A DNA stretch of 64,000 bases from Streptomyces sp. NBC_01451. GTDB lineage: Bacteria > Actinomycetota > Actinomycetes > Streptomycetales > Streptomycetaceae. Of the stretch, positions 1 through 12,186 are shown piece by piece; position 1 is the stretch's first letter; every line of letters begins with the position of its first letter. The notes below the pieces were generated by a model that saw only the letters and a program-made list of their open reading frames with translations, was not told where the DNA came from and did not search any database. Position numbers and translations under genes: made by a program. The stretch spans positions 1,674,001-1,738,000 of the forward strand of contig NZ_CP109479.1 of assembly GCF_036227485.1 (NCBI RefSeq). Direction: 5' to 3'.

Positions 1-451
1 ACAACGGAGCCCACGAAGGATGCTGCAGCCCCTCTTGACCAGTCATATGAAGAGACCCAGCCGGATCACCGGCGGAGCGTCTTCGTGTCACCGGCGAGTC
101 ACCAACCCCATATACGCCCTCCCACCCAACGGGCCAGAACTGGACATACATGTCCGCATTGGACTGGCTGGACACCAGAAGACGGCTTCGCCTACCTGTG
201 CCAGGTCGTACCCAGTGAGGAACCCAGGATCAGGACAGGTGCGTCTTCCGGCCCGTCAAAGCGGTACTGAAGGGTGCTGGTCTGTGCGTCGCTCACTCGA
301 CTTACGCTCCCACATCTCACGGCGGCCCCTGTGCCGGGGGTTGTGAGGATGTGGGCCGGATCGGGTGAAAGGCCTCTCGGGCGACGTTTGGACCCGGCTC
401 GTCGGGCAGCCAGTGGATCTCCTCGTGCGGGCTCTCCGGTAACGTCGGAAT
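1..451. other. Left-edge stretch with no recognisable gene
   Basis: This 451-base stretch before the RNase J gene has no reading frame with the strong third-position G/C bias of its neighbours, and no translated piece resembles a family I know. Short open frames exist on both strands but read as shadows. It presumably holds the RNase J promoter and leader, but I see no convincing -35/-10 pair. It could also be decayed DNA from beyond the left edge. Confidence 0.5.
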
Positions 452-2137
452 ATGAGCCATCCGCATCCCGAACTTAAAGCCGCCCCGCCCCTGCCTGAAG
501 GAGGGCTGAGGGTCGTCGCCCTGGGCGGTCTGGGCGAGATCGGCCGCAACATGACCGTCTTCGAGTATGCCGGCAAGCTGCTCATCGTCGACTGCGGCGT
601 GCTGTTCCCCGAAGAGACCCAGCCCGGCGTGGACGTGATCCTGCCGGACTTCACCTCGATCCGTGACCGCCTGGACGACATCGTGGCCGTGGTGCTCACC
701 CACGGCCACGAGGACCACATCGGTGCCGTGCCGTACCTGCTGCGCGAGCGCTCCGACATCCCTGTCGTGGGCTCGAAGCTGACCCTGGCGTTCCTGGAGG
801 CCAAGCTCAAGGAGCATGGAATCCGGCCACGCACGGTGCGGGTACGTGAGGGCGACCGGCGCGGTTTCGGCCCCTTCAACTGCGAGTTCGTGGCGGTCAA
901 CCACTCCATCCCGGACAGTCTCGCGGTCGCGATCCGCACCGGGGCCGGGATGGTGCTGCACACCGGCGACTTCAAGATGGACCAGTTCCCGCTGGACGAC
1001 CGCATCACCGACCTGCGCGCCTTCGCCCGTCTCGGCGAGGAGGGCGTCGATCTCTTCCTCACCGACTCCACCAACGCCGAGGTCCCCGGCTTCACCACCT
1101 CCGAGCGCGAGCTGAACCCGGCGATCGAGCAGGTGATGCGTACCGCCCCGCGCCGGGTGATCGTCTCCAGTTTCGCCAGCCATGTGCACCGCATCCAGCA
1201 GGTCCTGGACGCCGCGCACCAGCACGGCCGCAAGGTCGCCTTCGTGGGCCGTTCCATGGTCCGCAACATGGGCATCGCCCGCGACCTGGGGTATCTGAAG
1301 GTTCCCAGCGGCCTGGTGGTGAGCACCAAGGAGATGGAGAAGCTGGCGGACCACAAGATCGCCCTGGTGTGCACCGGGTCCCAGGGCGAGCCGATGGCGG
1401 CCCTGTCCCGGATGGCCAACCGCGACCATGTGATCCGCATCGGCAAGGGCGACACCGTCCTGCTCGCCAGTTCCCTGATCCCCGGCAACGAGAACGCGAT
1501 CTACCGGGTGATCAACGGGCTGACCCGGTGGGGCGCGCACGTCGTCCACAAGGGCAACGCCAAGGTGCACGTCTCCGGGCACGCCAGCGCCGGTGAGCTC
1601 GTGTACTGCTACAACATCGTCAAGCCCCGCAACGTCATGCCCGTGCACGGCGAATGGCGCCATCTGCGGGCCAACGCCGACCTGGCCATCCGTACGGGGG
1701 TCGATCCCGAGCGGGTGGTCATCGCCGAGGACGGCGTGGTCGTCGACCTCGTGGACGGGCGTGCGTCGATCACCGGCAAGGTGCCCGCGGGCAACGTCTA
1801 CGTGGACGGCATGGAGGTCGGCGGCGCCACCGAGGCGTCCCTGAAGGACCGTGTCACCCTCGCGGAGGAAGGCGTGGTCACCGTGGTGGCGATCGTCGAC
1901 GCCGACACGGGTGCCCTGGCCGAGACTCCCGACTTCCTGGCCCGCGGGTTCGTCCACGACGACAGCACCTTCGAACCGGTCATCCCCGTCATCGAGAAGA
2001 CACTGGCGACCGCGGCCCAGGAGGGTGTCGGCGACGCACGGCAGCTGGAACAGCTCATCGCCCGTGCCGTGGCGAACTGGGCCTTCCGTACCCATCGCCG
2101 CAGGCCCCTCATCATCCCCGTCATCATCGACGCCTGA
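452..2137 (+). CDS. rnj: Ribonuclease J (metallo-beta-lactamase/beta-CASP RNase)
   Basis: A 561-residue RNase J, the zinc-dependent nuclease with 5'-3' exo- and endonucleolytic activity in RNA turnover and rRNA maturation. The metal-binding HGHEDH motif is at residues 84-89 of the metallo-beta-lactamase domain. The beta-CASP segment includes VASFASH-like SSFASHVHRIQQ, and the late VSGHASAGE and MPVHGEWRHL motifs complete the core. The length is that of actinobacterial RNase J. The start ATG has only a weak GGA close upstream, so the start is supported by family alignment from memory rather than by a ribosome site. A strong hairpin follows 15 bases after the stop. The usual Streptomyces neighbour dapA is absent, so this may be a second paralogue. 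Confidence 0.93.
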   Translation: MSHPHPELKAAPPLPEGGLRVVALGGLGEIGRNMTVFEYAGKLLIVDCGVLFPEETQPGVDVILPDFTSIRDRLDDIVAVVLTHGHEDHIGAVPYLLRERSDIPVVGSKLTLAFLEAKLKEHGIRPRTVRVREGDRRGFGPFNCEFVAVNHSIPDSLAVAIRTGAGMVLHTGDFKMDQFPLDDRITDLRAFARLGEEGVDLFLTDSTNAEVPGFTTSERELNPAIEQVMRTAPRRVIVSSFASHVHRIQQVLDAAHQHGRKVAFVGRSMVRNMGIARDLGYLKVPSGLVVSTKEMEKLADHKIALVCTGSQGEPMAALSRMANRDHVIRIGKGDTVLLASSLIPGNENAIYRVINGLTRWGAHVVHKGNAKVHVSGHASAGELVYCYNIVKPRNVMPVHGEWRHLRANADLAIRTGVDPERVVIAEDGVVVDLVDGRASITGKVPAGNVYVDGMEVGGATEASLKDRVTLAEEGVVTVVAIVDADTGALAETPDFLARGFVHDDSTFEPVIPVIEKTLATAAQEGVGDARQLEQLIARAVANWAFRTHRRRPLIIPVIIDA

Positions 2138-2151
2138 CCGACAGTCCCCTC

Positions 2152-2196
2152 CCCCTCCCGCTTGCCCTGCCCTACCAGCAGGGCAAGCGGGAGGGG
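2152..2196. terminator. Perfect 19-bp hairpin after RNase J
   Basis: Arms 2152-2170 and 2178-2196 are exact inverse complements (19 bp) around a 7-base loop. No T-tract follows, as is common for Streptomyces terminators. It lies directly after the RNase J stop and should end that transcript before the next gene on the same strand. Confidence 0.85.
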
Positions 2197-2279
2197 TTCG
2201 CGGCTGCGTCCTCACCCGCGCCGAGCCGCGTTCCAGGCACTGGCTTCGAGCACCGACGGTGCGTCAGAAAGGTAAACGT

Positions 2280-3008
2280 ATGAGCGCGCGCTTCCAGGAG
2301 ATCGACTGGCGCCCCACACCGATGGGCGACATCAGCCTGCGGCGCCGGCGCGACCCGGTGTCGGGCGCCGATGTGTACGAGGTGAAGCTCGGCGACGAGT
2401 TCCTGATGTCCAGCCTCTTCACAGCCGGCGAGATCGCGCTCGCGGAACTCGGACTGGCGGAACTGACCGGCACCGAACTGGACGTCGCCGTCGGCGGACT
2501 CGGACTCGGTTACACCGCCCAGGCCGTGCTGGACGACCCCCGGGTGCGCTCCCTGGCCGTGATCGACACGCTCGCCGAGGTGATCGACTGGCATCAGCGG
2601 GGTCTCGTACCGCTCGGCGACCGGCTGACCTCGGACGCCCGCTGCCGCCTGGTCCAAGGCGACTTCTTCGCGATGGCGGCCGACCCGGGCGGGCTGGACC
2701 CGAGCGAGCCGGGCCGCCGCTTCCACGCCGTCCTGCTGGATGTCGACCATTCGCCCCGCCATGTGCTGCACCCGCGTCACGCGGCCCTCTACCGGCCCGC
2801 GGGGCTCCGCGCTCTCGCCCGGCACCTCCACCCGGGCGGGATCTTCGCCCTGTGGTCGAACGACCCGCCGGACGAGCAGTTCGCCTCCGTGCTCGCAGAG
2901 GTCTTCCCGCGGTCGGCGGCCCATGTCGTCGACTTCGACAATCCGCTGCAAGGCGGCACCTCGACCAACACCGTCTACGTGGCCGGCACGGAACCGGGCC
3001 CCCGGTAG
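2280..3008 (+). CDS. Spermidine-synthase-like SAM-binding protein
   Basis: A 242-residue protein with a Rossmann SAM-binding fold of the spermidine synthase type. The glycine-rich loop VGGLGLGYTA is at 71-80, an acidic strand end AVIDT follows near 93-97, and LLDVDHSP is at 152-159, where spermidine synthases carry the post-motif aspartate. Family members in actinobacteria are annotated as spermidine synthases or methyltransferases, and the true substrate is unknown. The ATG is preceded by AAAGG about 7 bases upstream. The gene faces the SWIM/SNF2 pair tail to tail and has no polyamine genes next to it, so a polyamine role is only a family label. Confidence 0.8.
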   Translation: MSARFQEIDWRPTPMGDISLRRRRDPVSGADVYEVKLGDEFLMSSLFTAGEIALAELGLAELTGTELDVAVGGLGLGYTAQAVLDDPRVRSLAVIDTLAEVIDWHQRGLVPLGDRLTSDARCRLVQGDFFAMAADPGGLDPSEPGRRFHAVLLDVDHSPRHVLHPRHAALYRPAGLRALARHLHPGGIFALWSNDPPDEQFASVLAEVFPRSAAHVVDFDNPLQGGTSTNTVYVAGTEPGPR

Positions 3009-3261
3009 GCGAACGGTTCGGCCGACACCGCGCGGGGATCGCGTGACGTCGTCATGGCAGAGCCAGGAACGGGCGCCTCTGCTCCTGGGACGGTCGGTAC
3101 CCGGCCACCGGCACTCTGGGCGGCATCGCGAATCGGGCGTACGAGGGCCCTGCCGGCCCGAGAGCGTCCGAGCGGGGCAGCAGATCCGGCCTTACGTCTT
3201 CGCCGCGCGCCCCCTTCCCCTTCCCCGGAGGCCCGACGCCGGACGACCGCACCGCCCCGGG

Positions 3262-5420
3262 TCAGGGCTCCGCCGGGTTGCCCAGGCCGGTGAGGGCTCC
3301 GACCGGGTCCAGGTCGGGGGTGCCGCGGGGCCACCAGTCGTCGTGGCCCGGTTCGGACTCGTACGCGTACCACAGGCCGTCCCGGCCCAGGCGCAGTTGT
3401 ATGTGACCGCGCGGGTGGGTGAGGTGGTTGCGCCGGGGCCTGAAGGCGGGGAGGTCGGCGGCGAGGAGTAGGGGACGGGCGCGGTCGAACCGGCCCGCCG
3501 GCGGGTCCCAGGCCTCTTCGAGGACCGCGAGCCCGTCGAGCCCGCCCTGGCGCCAGGCGGCCACGGCGCGCGCCAGATCCGCGGACGTACGGCCGGCTGC
3601 TCTGGCCAGTGAGGAGTAGAGGGCGCGGGTGCCGGCGGTCAGGCCGGAGCCGGGGCGGGCGGCGGCGAGACGTACGGCGTCCTGCCACAGGGTCAGCTCA
3701 CCGACCGGGTCGTGGCCGCTGGTGAGCAGGGTGTGGGCGCGGGCGGCGGCGTCCGTCGCCAACTGGTCCAGCGCGAAGGGGTCCGGGCCGCCCGGGGACG
3801 CCGGGTAGGCCGGGGGCGGTTCGGGATGCGGGCGGGCAGGCAGCGGGGCCGGGAGGGGCGGGAAAGTGCGGGGAGCGAGCGCGTCCGAGGCCCGGACACC
3901 GGGGAAGGACCCCGGCTGCTGGTCCTGAGCGGCGCGGGCGGCACGGGCGGCGTTGCGCCGGGACAGCTCGTCGAGCACCTCCCGCTCGCCCCGGCCCCGC
4001 AGGAGGAGCAGGACGAAGGGGTCGGCGTCGAGAAGTCGGGCGGTCTGGTAGCAGAGGGCGGCCGCGTGCTTGCAGGGGTGTCCGGAGTCCGGGCAGCTGC
4101 ACAGGGGGTCGAGGTCGCCGGGGCCGGGCAGCAGTGGCGCCCCGCAGTCGGCGAGGGACTGGGGCATCTCCTTGTCGAGCAGCGCGGCGATGTGCCCGGG
4201 CCGCTCGACGGCTGCCTCCAGGAACCGCTCCCATTCCTGGTCGCCGAGGGTGCGCAGCCGCACCTGGACGCGGTACGGGCGCGGCCGGGAGCCCTGTACG
4301 TAGGCGAGCACGAGCCCCGGTGTCACGGTGATGGCATCGACGTGCCCCTTCGCTGCGTACCCGCGCCCCCGCACCAGCCGGGCGGTGTCCAGCGCGCCCT
4401 CCTCCAGGGCGGCCACCCAGGCGTTCCCCCACCAGCTCTCCGCGAAGCCGGCCTCCTGCCGGGACGACGCCTCCCTGTTCGCCGAGGCGGGCAGGGCCGG
4501 AAAGGTACGGCGCAGCTCGCCGTCACGGCCCGGGGCGGCCATCGAGGCGGACGGGGGGACGAGGCGTGAGGTGTTGGGGGGACCCTCGGCGGGCGGCGCC
4601 GCCTGCCGGATCCTGGCCGTGTCCCGGCTGTTCGAGGTGCCCAGGGTGTTCGGGTTGCCCAGGGTGTTCCGGGTGGCCCGCGACCCGGCCGGGGACGCCC
4701 CCGGAGCCCCGGCACCCGCGCCGCCGCCTCGCGGGGCCGGGGCGGCGACGGCACGCAGGACGTCCCCGACGGTCACCGGTGGCGACGGATCCGTGCTCGG
4801 CCCGTCGTCCTGGGTCTCCGGGCCCCTCACCGGAGCCGACGGGGAGTCGTCGGTGGGCAACTCGAAGGAACCGGCGAGCAGTTCCCGTACGTCACGCCTC
4901 CGGTCTCCGGCACTCCGATCACGTGGGTCCCGCCCGGGCGCGGGCCGGACGGGCCGACGCGGGGCCTCGGCTGCCGTCGTCCCGGCGTCCGGACGGTCAC
5001 GCCGCGACTCCCCGCGTGCGGCGCGCAGAGCCTCTCGGGCGATGTCCCCGGGGCGCCCGGCCTTGCGGTCCCCGGTGTAGGTCCGCGCCGCCGGCACCTC
5101 CAGAGCCTCCGGGCCGGTCGCGTCCGCCGCCGCCTCCGACCGAGCGGCCGGGGCATGGCCACCGGACGGTGCCGTCGCGCCCCGCAGGGCGGCACGAGCC
5201 GCGTCTCCCGGCCGGGTCCCAGCCGCTCCGGCCTCGACCCCGCCCTGTGTCCCGGCCGTCTCCTGACCGGCGCGCTCCCGCGCCGCCCGCAACGCCCTGC
5301 GCGCGGCGTCGGCGGGCCGGTCCCGGTCGGCCTCGCCCGGCAGGGGGCGCCCGTCCGACGCCGGCTCCTCCCCCATCGTGCCGTGTACTTCCCCCGGCTC
5401 GCGGTGCTCCTCCGACGGCA

Positions 5421-5421
<1 letters not shown>
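3262..5421 (-). CDS. SWIM zinc-finger protein coupled to SNF2 helicase
   Basis: A 719-residue protein with a SWIM zinc finger near residues 440-455 (CSCPDSGHPCKH, the CxC...CxH pattern). The region before it starts with FAESWWGNAWV, typical of bacterial SWIM partners of SNF2 helicases. The first 330 or so residues are low-complexity and include three copies of an alanine/arginine motif like AREALRAARG, of unknown function. The C-terminal part ends in a WWPRGTPDLDPVG-like segment. The start ATG overlaps the helicase stop in the arrangement TGATG, so translation is probably coupled. A GTG one codon upstream is an alternative start. SWIM fingers bind DNA or proteins, and the pair probably acts together in chromosome or repair functions, which is inference. 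Confidence 0.85.
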
Positions 5422-8252
<2,831 letters not shown>

Positions 8253-8366
8253 CCGTGCGTCACCTCCCGCCCTCGTGCCGTGTCCGTCGAGTCGGACGTC
8301 TTCGACTGTACGGGCGGGGTCTGACAATCGGTCCCGGAAACGGGCCGGAGCGCGTCGCGCGGCCGG

Positions 8367-8969
8367 TCAGGGGGTCGTGCGCGAGACGACGTAGACCATG
8401 TAGTGGTTGGGGTGCGACCACCTCACGACGATGTGCTGCGTGGGTGCCGGGTTCTTCTGCGGATGGGCGAGGCCCCACCACGGGCCCGGCTCCTTGAACT
8501 CCCAGCCGACGATCTTCTGGTCGCGGGCGCTGATGGAGAACCGGTCCTTCTTCAGGCTGGTGCGGGGGACGCCCATGGCCTTGAAGAAGTAGTCCAGCCC
8601 CGCGTTCGTGGTCATGAACTGGACGTACAGGCGGCTCGTACGCCAGTTGTTCGTCTCGTAGTACGCGACCTTCGTCGACAGGATTCCCTCGCCGTCGGCC
8701 TGGCGCGGGACGGGCACCTCGTAGATGTGGCGCTGGACCTTGGAGGGCCAGGCCTCGGTGAGGCCGCGGGCCGCCCACTTCCGTTCCTTGTCCTCGCCGC
8801 TGTCGCGGCTCTGGTTGGCGGAGATCACCAGATAGCCGGCCGGGACCCCGATGAGCAGCACGATGATCAGCAGGGTCAGGGCGCGGCGGCGGATCCTGTG
8901 GCCGCGCTCCTCGGGCGGCCCGGGGGGCTCGTCCGGCGGCATGGCCTGGCGGGGCAGGGAGGCGGTCAC
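8367..8969 (-). CDS. Single-pass membrane protein of unknown function
   Basis: About 200 residues. A charged N-terminus RIRRR precedes one hydrophobic helix (TLLIIVLLIGVPAGYLVI), followed by an extracytoplasmic domain of about 140 residues containing many aromatics (WWGLAHPQKN, HYMVYVVSR). I do not recognise the family. The GTG start at 8969 overlaps the stop of the ROK kinase gene (GTGA), with AGGGG a few bases upstream. An ATG nine codons later lacks a ribosome site. The overlap suggests co-translation with the kinase, but no functional link is evident. Confidence 0.75.
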   Translation of the reverse strand: MTASLPRQAMPPDEPPGPPEERGHRIRRRALTLLIIVLLIGVPAGYLVISANQSRDSGEDKERKWAARGLTEAWPSKVQRHIYEVPVPRQADGEGILSTKVAYYETNNWRTSRLYVQFMTTNAGLDYFFKAMGVPRTSLKKDRFSISARDQKIVGWEFKEPGPWWGLAHPQKNPAPTQHIVVRWSHPNHYMVYVVSRTTP

Positions 8970-10153
8970 AGCGGCCCCTGGGTGGTACGGCGGGTCTCGA
9001 CGAACTTCTCGTAGCGCTCGTACCGCTCGACGCGGCGCCGGTTGGCGCGCCGGAACCGGCGGGCGACCAGCCGGGCGAGGTCGGCGGCGCCCACCATGCC
9101 GGCCTCGGGGCCGAGCTGGGCGCGGGCGATGCGGGCCTCGGGGCGGTAGCCGCGGCCGGTGAGGTGACGGCGGAAGGCCTCGCGGGCGGGGCCGATCAGC
9201 AGGTCGTCGGCGGCCGAGACACCGCCGCCGATGACGAAGCAGGAGGGGTCGAGGGCGGCGGCCAGGTTGGCGATGCCGACGCCGAGCCACTGGCCGATGT
9301 CCTGGAGCAGTTCGATGCACATGGCGTCGCCCTCGCGGGCCAGCTCGGTGATCATCGGACCGGTGATGTCGGCGATGTTGCCCTTGACGTGCTCGATGAT
9401 CCCGTACGCCACCGGGGAGTCGGCCGCCGCGAGTTCGCGTGCTTCTCTGACCAGGGCGTTCCCGGAGCTGTACTGCTCCCAGCAGCCGCGGTTGCCGCAC
9501 GGGCAGCGGTGGCCGCCGGGCACGACCTGCATATGGCCGAACTCGCCGGCGACGCCGAACTTGCCGCGCTTGACGTGGCCGTCCTCCAGGATCGCGCCGC
9601 CGATGCCGGTGCCGAGCGTGATCATGACGAGGTCGTCCTCGCCGCGCCCGGCGCCGAAGCGCCACTCGGCCCAGGCGGCGGCGTTGGCGTCGTTGTCGAC
9701 CAGGACGGGGACGGCGAGACGGCCCGAGATGCGGTCCCTCAGGGGCTCGTTGCGCCACGACAGGTGGGGCGCGAACAGGATCCGGTTGCGGTCGGCGTCG
9801 ACCCAGCCGGCCGCGCCGATGCCGACCGCGTGCACGTCGTGCCGGTCGGACAGGTCCAGGACCAGTTCGACGATGGTGTCCTCGACGACCTTGGGGCTCT
9901 TGGACTTGTCGGGCGTCTCCGTACGGAGCTTCTCCAGGATGTTGCCGTCGGCGTCGACCACTCCCGCCATCACCTTGGTGCCGCCGATGTCGATGCCGAC
10001 GGTGGGCACACGGGGGGCGGTGAGGTGCGAACGGCGCTCACGCGTGCCGACGGTGCGCAGGGCGGGGGCTCGGCGGGAGCCGATGGGGGCGCTGCCCTCT
10101 CGGGCGGAGCCGGCCAGTGCCCTGGGGAGTGCGAGGTCGCGGTAGCTGCTCAT
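8966..10153 (-). CDS. ROK-family sugar kinase
   Basis: A 395-residue ROK kinase. The ATP-binding signature GIDIGGTK is at residues 53-60. The ROK zinc/substrate motif CPCGNRGCWEQ lies near 215-226, with the upstream GEFGH histidine that completes the metal site. The approximately 48-residue extension before the first motif lacks a helix-turn-helix, so it is a kinase rather than a ROK repressor. The likely activity is phosphorylation of glucose or a related hexose, but the substrate cannot be read from sequence. The membrane protein gene downstream overlaps by 4 bases. No strong Shine-Dalgarno precedes the ATG, so an internal start is possible. Confidence 0.88.
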   Translation of the reverse strand: MSSYRDLALPRALAGSAREGSAPIGSRRAPALRTVGTRERRSHLTAPRVPTVGIDIGGTKVMAGVVDADGNILEKLRTETPDKSKSPKVVEDTIVELVLDLSDRHDVHAVGIGAAGWVDADRNRILFAPHLSWRNEPLRDRISGRLAVPVLVDNDANAAAWAEWRFGAGRGEDDLVMITLGTGIGGAILEDGHVKRGKFGVAGEFGHMQVVPGGHRCPCGNRGCWEQYSSGNALVREARELAAADSPVAYGIIEHVKGNIADITGPMITELAREGDAMCIELLQDIGQWLGVGIANLAAALDPSCFVIGGGVSAADDLLIGPAREAFRRHLTGRGYRPEARIARAQLGPEAGMVGAADLARLVARRFRRANRRRVERYERYEKFVETRRTTQGPL

Positions 10154-10263
10154 CGGGAGTGATTCTGCCTCACCGGCAAGGCGGGTGCGTTGCGGGGGAG
10201 CGATGGGGGGTGCGGGTTGGTTGCCGGGTGCGGGTGGAGTGTGGTTGCTCGCGCAGTTCCCCG

Positions 10264-10313
10264 CGCCCCTAGGGGAGGAAAGGAGGCTGCGCCCCTTTCC
10301 TCCCCTAGGGGCG
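10264..10313. terminator. Perfect 20-bp hairpin overlapping the GntR stop codon
   Basis: Arms 10264-10283 and 10294-10313 are exact inverse complements around a 10-base loop. The TAG stop of the GntR gene (10305-10307 on the minus strand) lies inside one arm. The flanking GCGCAGTTCCCCGCGCCCCT text is, from memory, a repeated intergenic palindrome found many times in Streptomyces genomes. It probably terminates the regulator transcript. Confidence 0.75.
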
Positions 10314-11069
10314 TACCAGGAGTTGGAATTCGAACGAATAGCGCGTCGGGCGGTACGTGTGGGTGCCGAACTCGACCGCGCGGCCCGTGTCGTCGAACGT
10401 CGTGCGCTGCATCGTGAGCAGGGGGGCGCCCTCGCGCTCGGTGAGGCGTTCCGCCTCCTCGGCCATGGCCCCGCGCGCGCCGATCGACTGGCGGGCGCTG
10501 TGCAGGGTGATTCCGGCGGCGCGCATCAGCCGGTACAGGCCGGTAGCCTCCAGTTGGCCGGTGTCCAGGTCGAACAGTCCGGGCGGGAGATAGTTGCAGA
10601 GGTACGCCATCGGCTCGCCGTGCGACAGCCGCAGCCGTTCCACGCGGTGCACGTCGCTGCCCTCGGCCACGTTGAGCGCGGCGGCGACCTCGGCGGAGGC
10701 CGGCACGACCGTGTTGACGAGGACTTTGGTCGCGGGGCGCTGGCCGGCCGCCTCCAGGTCGTCGTACAGGCTGCTCAGTTCCAGGGGGCGCTTCACCTGG
10801 CTGTGCACGACCTGCGTGCCGACGCCCCGGCGGCGTACGAGCAGGCCCTTGTCCACGAGGGACTGGATGGCCTGGCGCACCGTGGGGCGGGACAGGCCGA
10901 GTCGCCCGGCCAGCTCTATCTCGTTGCCCAGCAGACTGCCGGGGGTGAGTGCTCCGTGCTCGATCGCGGCTTCGAGCTGCTGGGACAGCTGGAAGTAGAG
11001 CGGTACCGGACTGCTCCGGTCCACACTGAGTTCCAGCGGCGCTGTCGGACCCACATCTGGTTTCGGCAC
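10305..11069 (-). CDS. GntR-family (HutC type) transcriptional regulator
   Basis: A 254-residue GntR regulator. The N-terminal winged helix includes LGLSRPTVRQAI and the wing VDKGLLVRRRGVGTQV. The C-terminal half has the UTRA ligand-binding fold of the HutC subfamily (HRVERLRLSHGEPMAYLCNYLP), which senses small metabolites such as sugars. The GTG start gives the normal family length; the frame stays open far upstream but without homology. It is divergent from an Gfo/Idh dehydrogenase, so it probably represses that gene and possibly the ROK kinase downstream. A 10-bp palindrome in the shared promoter region is a candidate operator. Confidence 0.9.
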   Translation of the reverse strand: MPKPDVGPTAPLELSVDRSSPVPLYFQLSQQLEAAIEHGALTPGSLLGNEIELAGRLGLSRPTVRQAIQSLVDKGLLVRRRGVGTQVVHSQVKRPLELSSLYDDLEAAGQRPATKVLVNTVVPASAEVAAALNVAEGSDVHRVERLRLSHGEPMAYLCNYLPPGLFDLDTGQLEATGLYRLMRAAGITLHSARQSIGARGAMAEEAERLTEREGAPLLTMQRTTFDDTGRAVEFGTHTYRPTRYSFEFQLLVRP

Positions 11070-11119
11070 GGCCCGAGCGTAGCTCCGAGGATTGTTGACG
11101 GGAAGTTGTGTAGTTCGGT

Positions 11120-11129
11120 TGTCCGGACA
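11120..11129. promoter_or_regulatory. Palindrome TGTCCGGACA, candidate GntR operator
   Basis: A perfect 10-bp palindrome lies between the divergent GntR and dehydrogenase genes, 7 bases upstream of the TTGACA box of the dehydrogenase promoter. HutC-type operators are usually palindromic and often contain a GT-N(1)-TA-N(1)-AC core, which this lacks. The assignment rests on position only. Confidence 0.35.
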
Positions 11130-11135
11130 TACGCA

Positions 11136-11165
11136 TTGACAGCGTGCCTGGTCGGACCCCAGTTT
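11136..11165 (+). promoter_or_regulatory. Possible promoter giving a leaderless transcript
   Basis: TTGACA at 11136-11141 is followed after 18 bases by CAGTTT at 11160-11165, a weak -10. Initiation about 7 bases later would fall on the ATG at 11173. No Shine-Dalgarno is visible before that ATG, which fits a leaderless mRNA. Confidence 0.35.
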
Positions 11166-11172
11166 GGTTCTC

Positions 11173-12186
11173 ATGCGCATCGGAGTCATCGGGACGGGCC
11201 GTATCGGCACATTCCACGCGAACACCCTCAGCCGCCACCGCGAGGTGGGGGGCTCCCTCATCGTCACGGACGCGGACGTCGGGCGGGCACAGGATCTGGC
11301 GCACCGCTTAGGAGCCACGGCCGCACCGGGTGTCGACGAGATCTTCACCTGGGGCGTGGACGCCGTGGTGATCACAGCCGCCACCTCGGCCCACGCCGAA
11401 CTGATCGGTCGGGCAGCACGCTCGGGTCTCCCGGTGTTCTGCGAGAAGCCCATAGCGCTGGATCTTCCCGCCACTCTGGCCGCGATCGCCGAGGTGGAGG
11501 CGGCCGGCACCATCCTCCAGATGGGCTTCCAGCGCCGCTTCGACACCGGGTACACGGGCGCCCGCGAGGCCGTGCGCTCCGGGAAACTCGGCCGACTGCA
11601 CACCGTCCGCATGATGACGTCGGACCAGACGCCACCGCCGCCGGAGTATCTGCCGCTGTCCGGCGGGTTGTACCGGGACACCCTGATCCACGACTTCGAC
11701 ATCCTGCGCTGGGTGACGGGGCGCGAGATCACCGAGGTGTACGCGACCGGGTCGGACGCCGGGCCCTCGATGTTCCGCGAAGCCGGCGACATCGGTACGG
11801 CCGCCGCGGTCCTCACCCTGGACGACGGCACGCTCGCCACGGCGACGGCGACGCGCATGAACGGCGCGGGCTACGACGTCCGCATGGAGCTGGCCGGGGA
11901 ACTGGACCAGATCTGCGCCGGGCTGGACGACCGTACGCCCATCGCGTCCACCGAACCGGCCGGACCGCCTGCCGCGAGCAAGCCGTGGACCGGCTTCCTG
12001 GAGCGCTTCGGCCCCGCCTACGAGGACGAGCTGTCGGCCTTCGTCGAGGTGGTGCGCGGCGAACGCGCCAACCCGTGCGACGGCCGGGAGGCACTTCAGG
12101 CCCTGCGCGTCGCGGAGGCCTGCGAACTGTCCAGACGGGAGCGCAGGCCCGTGCACCTCGCGGAGATCCAGGGCGGGTGGAGCTGA
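11173..12186 (+). CDS. Gfo/Idh/MocA oxidoreductase with a TTA codon
   Basis: A 337-residue NAD(P)-dependent dehydrogenase of the Gfo/Idh/MocA family, typically acting on inositols or sugar derivatives. The nucleotide-binding loop GVIGTGRIG is at 4-12, the conserved EKP of the substrate site is near residue 94, and HDFD is near 174-177. The fold and length match myo-inositol 2-dehydrogenases, but the substrate is not determined. ATG at 11173 is chosen over a TTG three codons upstream. Leu46 is encoded by TTA (11308-11310), so translation should depend on the bldA tRNA. Neighbours suggest control by the divergent GntR regulator. Confidence 0.9.
   Translation: MRIGVIGTGRIGTFHANTLSRHREVGGSLIVTDADVGRAQDLAHRLGATAAPGVDEIFTWGVDAVVITAATSAHAELIGRAARSGLPVFCEKPIALDLPATLAAIAEVEAAGTILQMGFQRRFDTGYTGAREAVRSGKLGRLHTVRMMTSDQTPPPPEYLPLSGGLYRDTLIHDFDILRWVTGREITEVYATGSDAGPSMFREAGDIGTAAAVLTLDDGTLATATATRMNGAGYDVRMELAGELDQICAGLDDRTPIASTEPAGPPAASKPWTGFLERFGPAYEDELSAFVEVVRGERANPCDGREALQALRVAEACELSRRERRPVHLAEIQGGWS

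Noticed and set aside
317..2215. A 632-codon open frame antisense to the RNase J gene
   Set aside because: Long antisense frames are normal at this GC content; the peptide is Asp/His/Gly-rich without motifs, and the sense frame is a clear RNase J.
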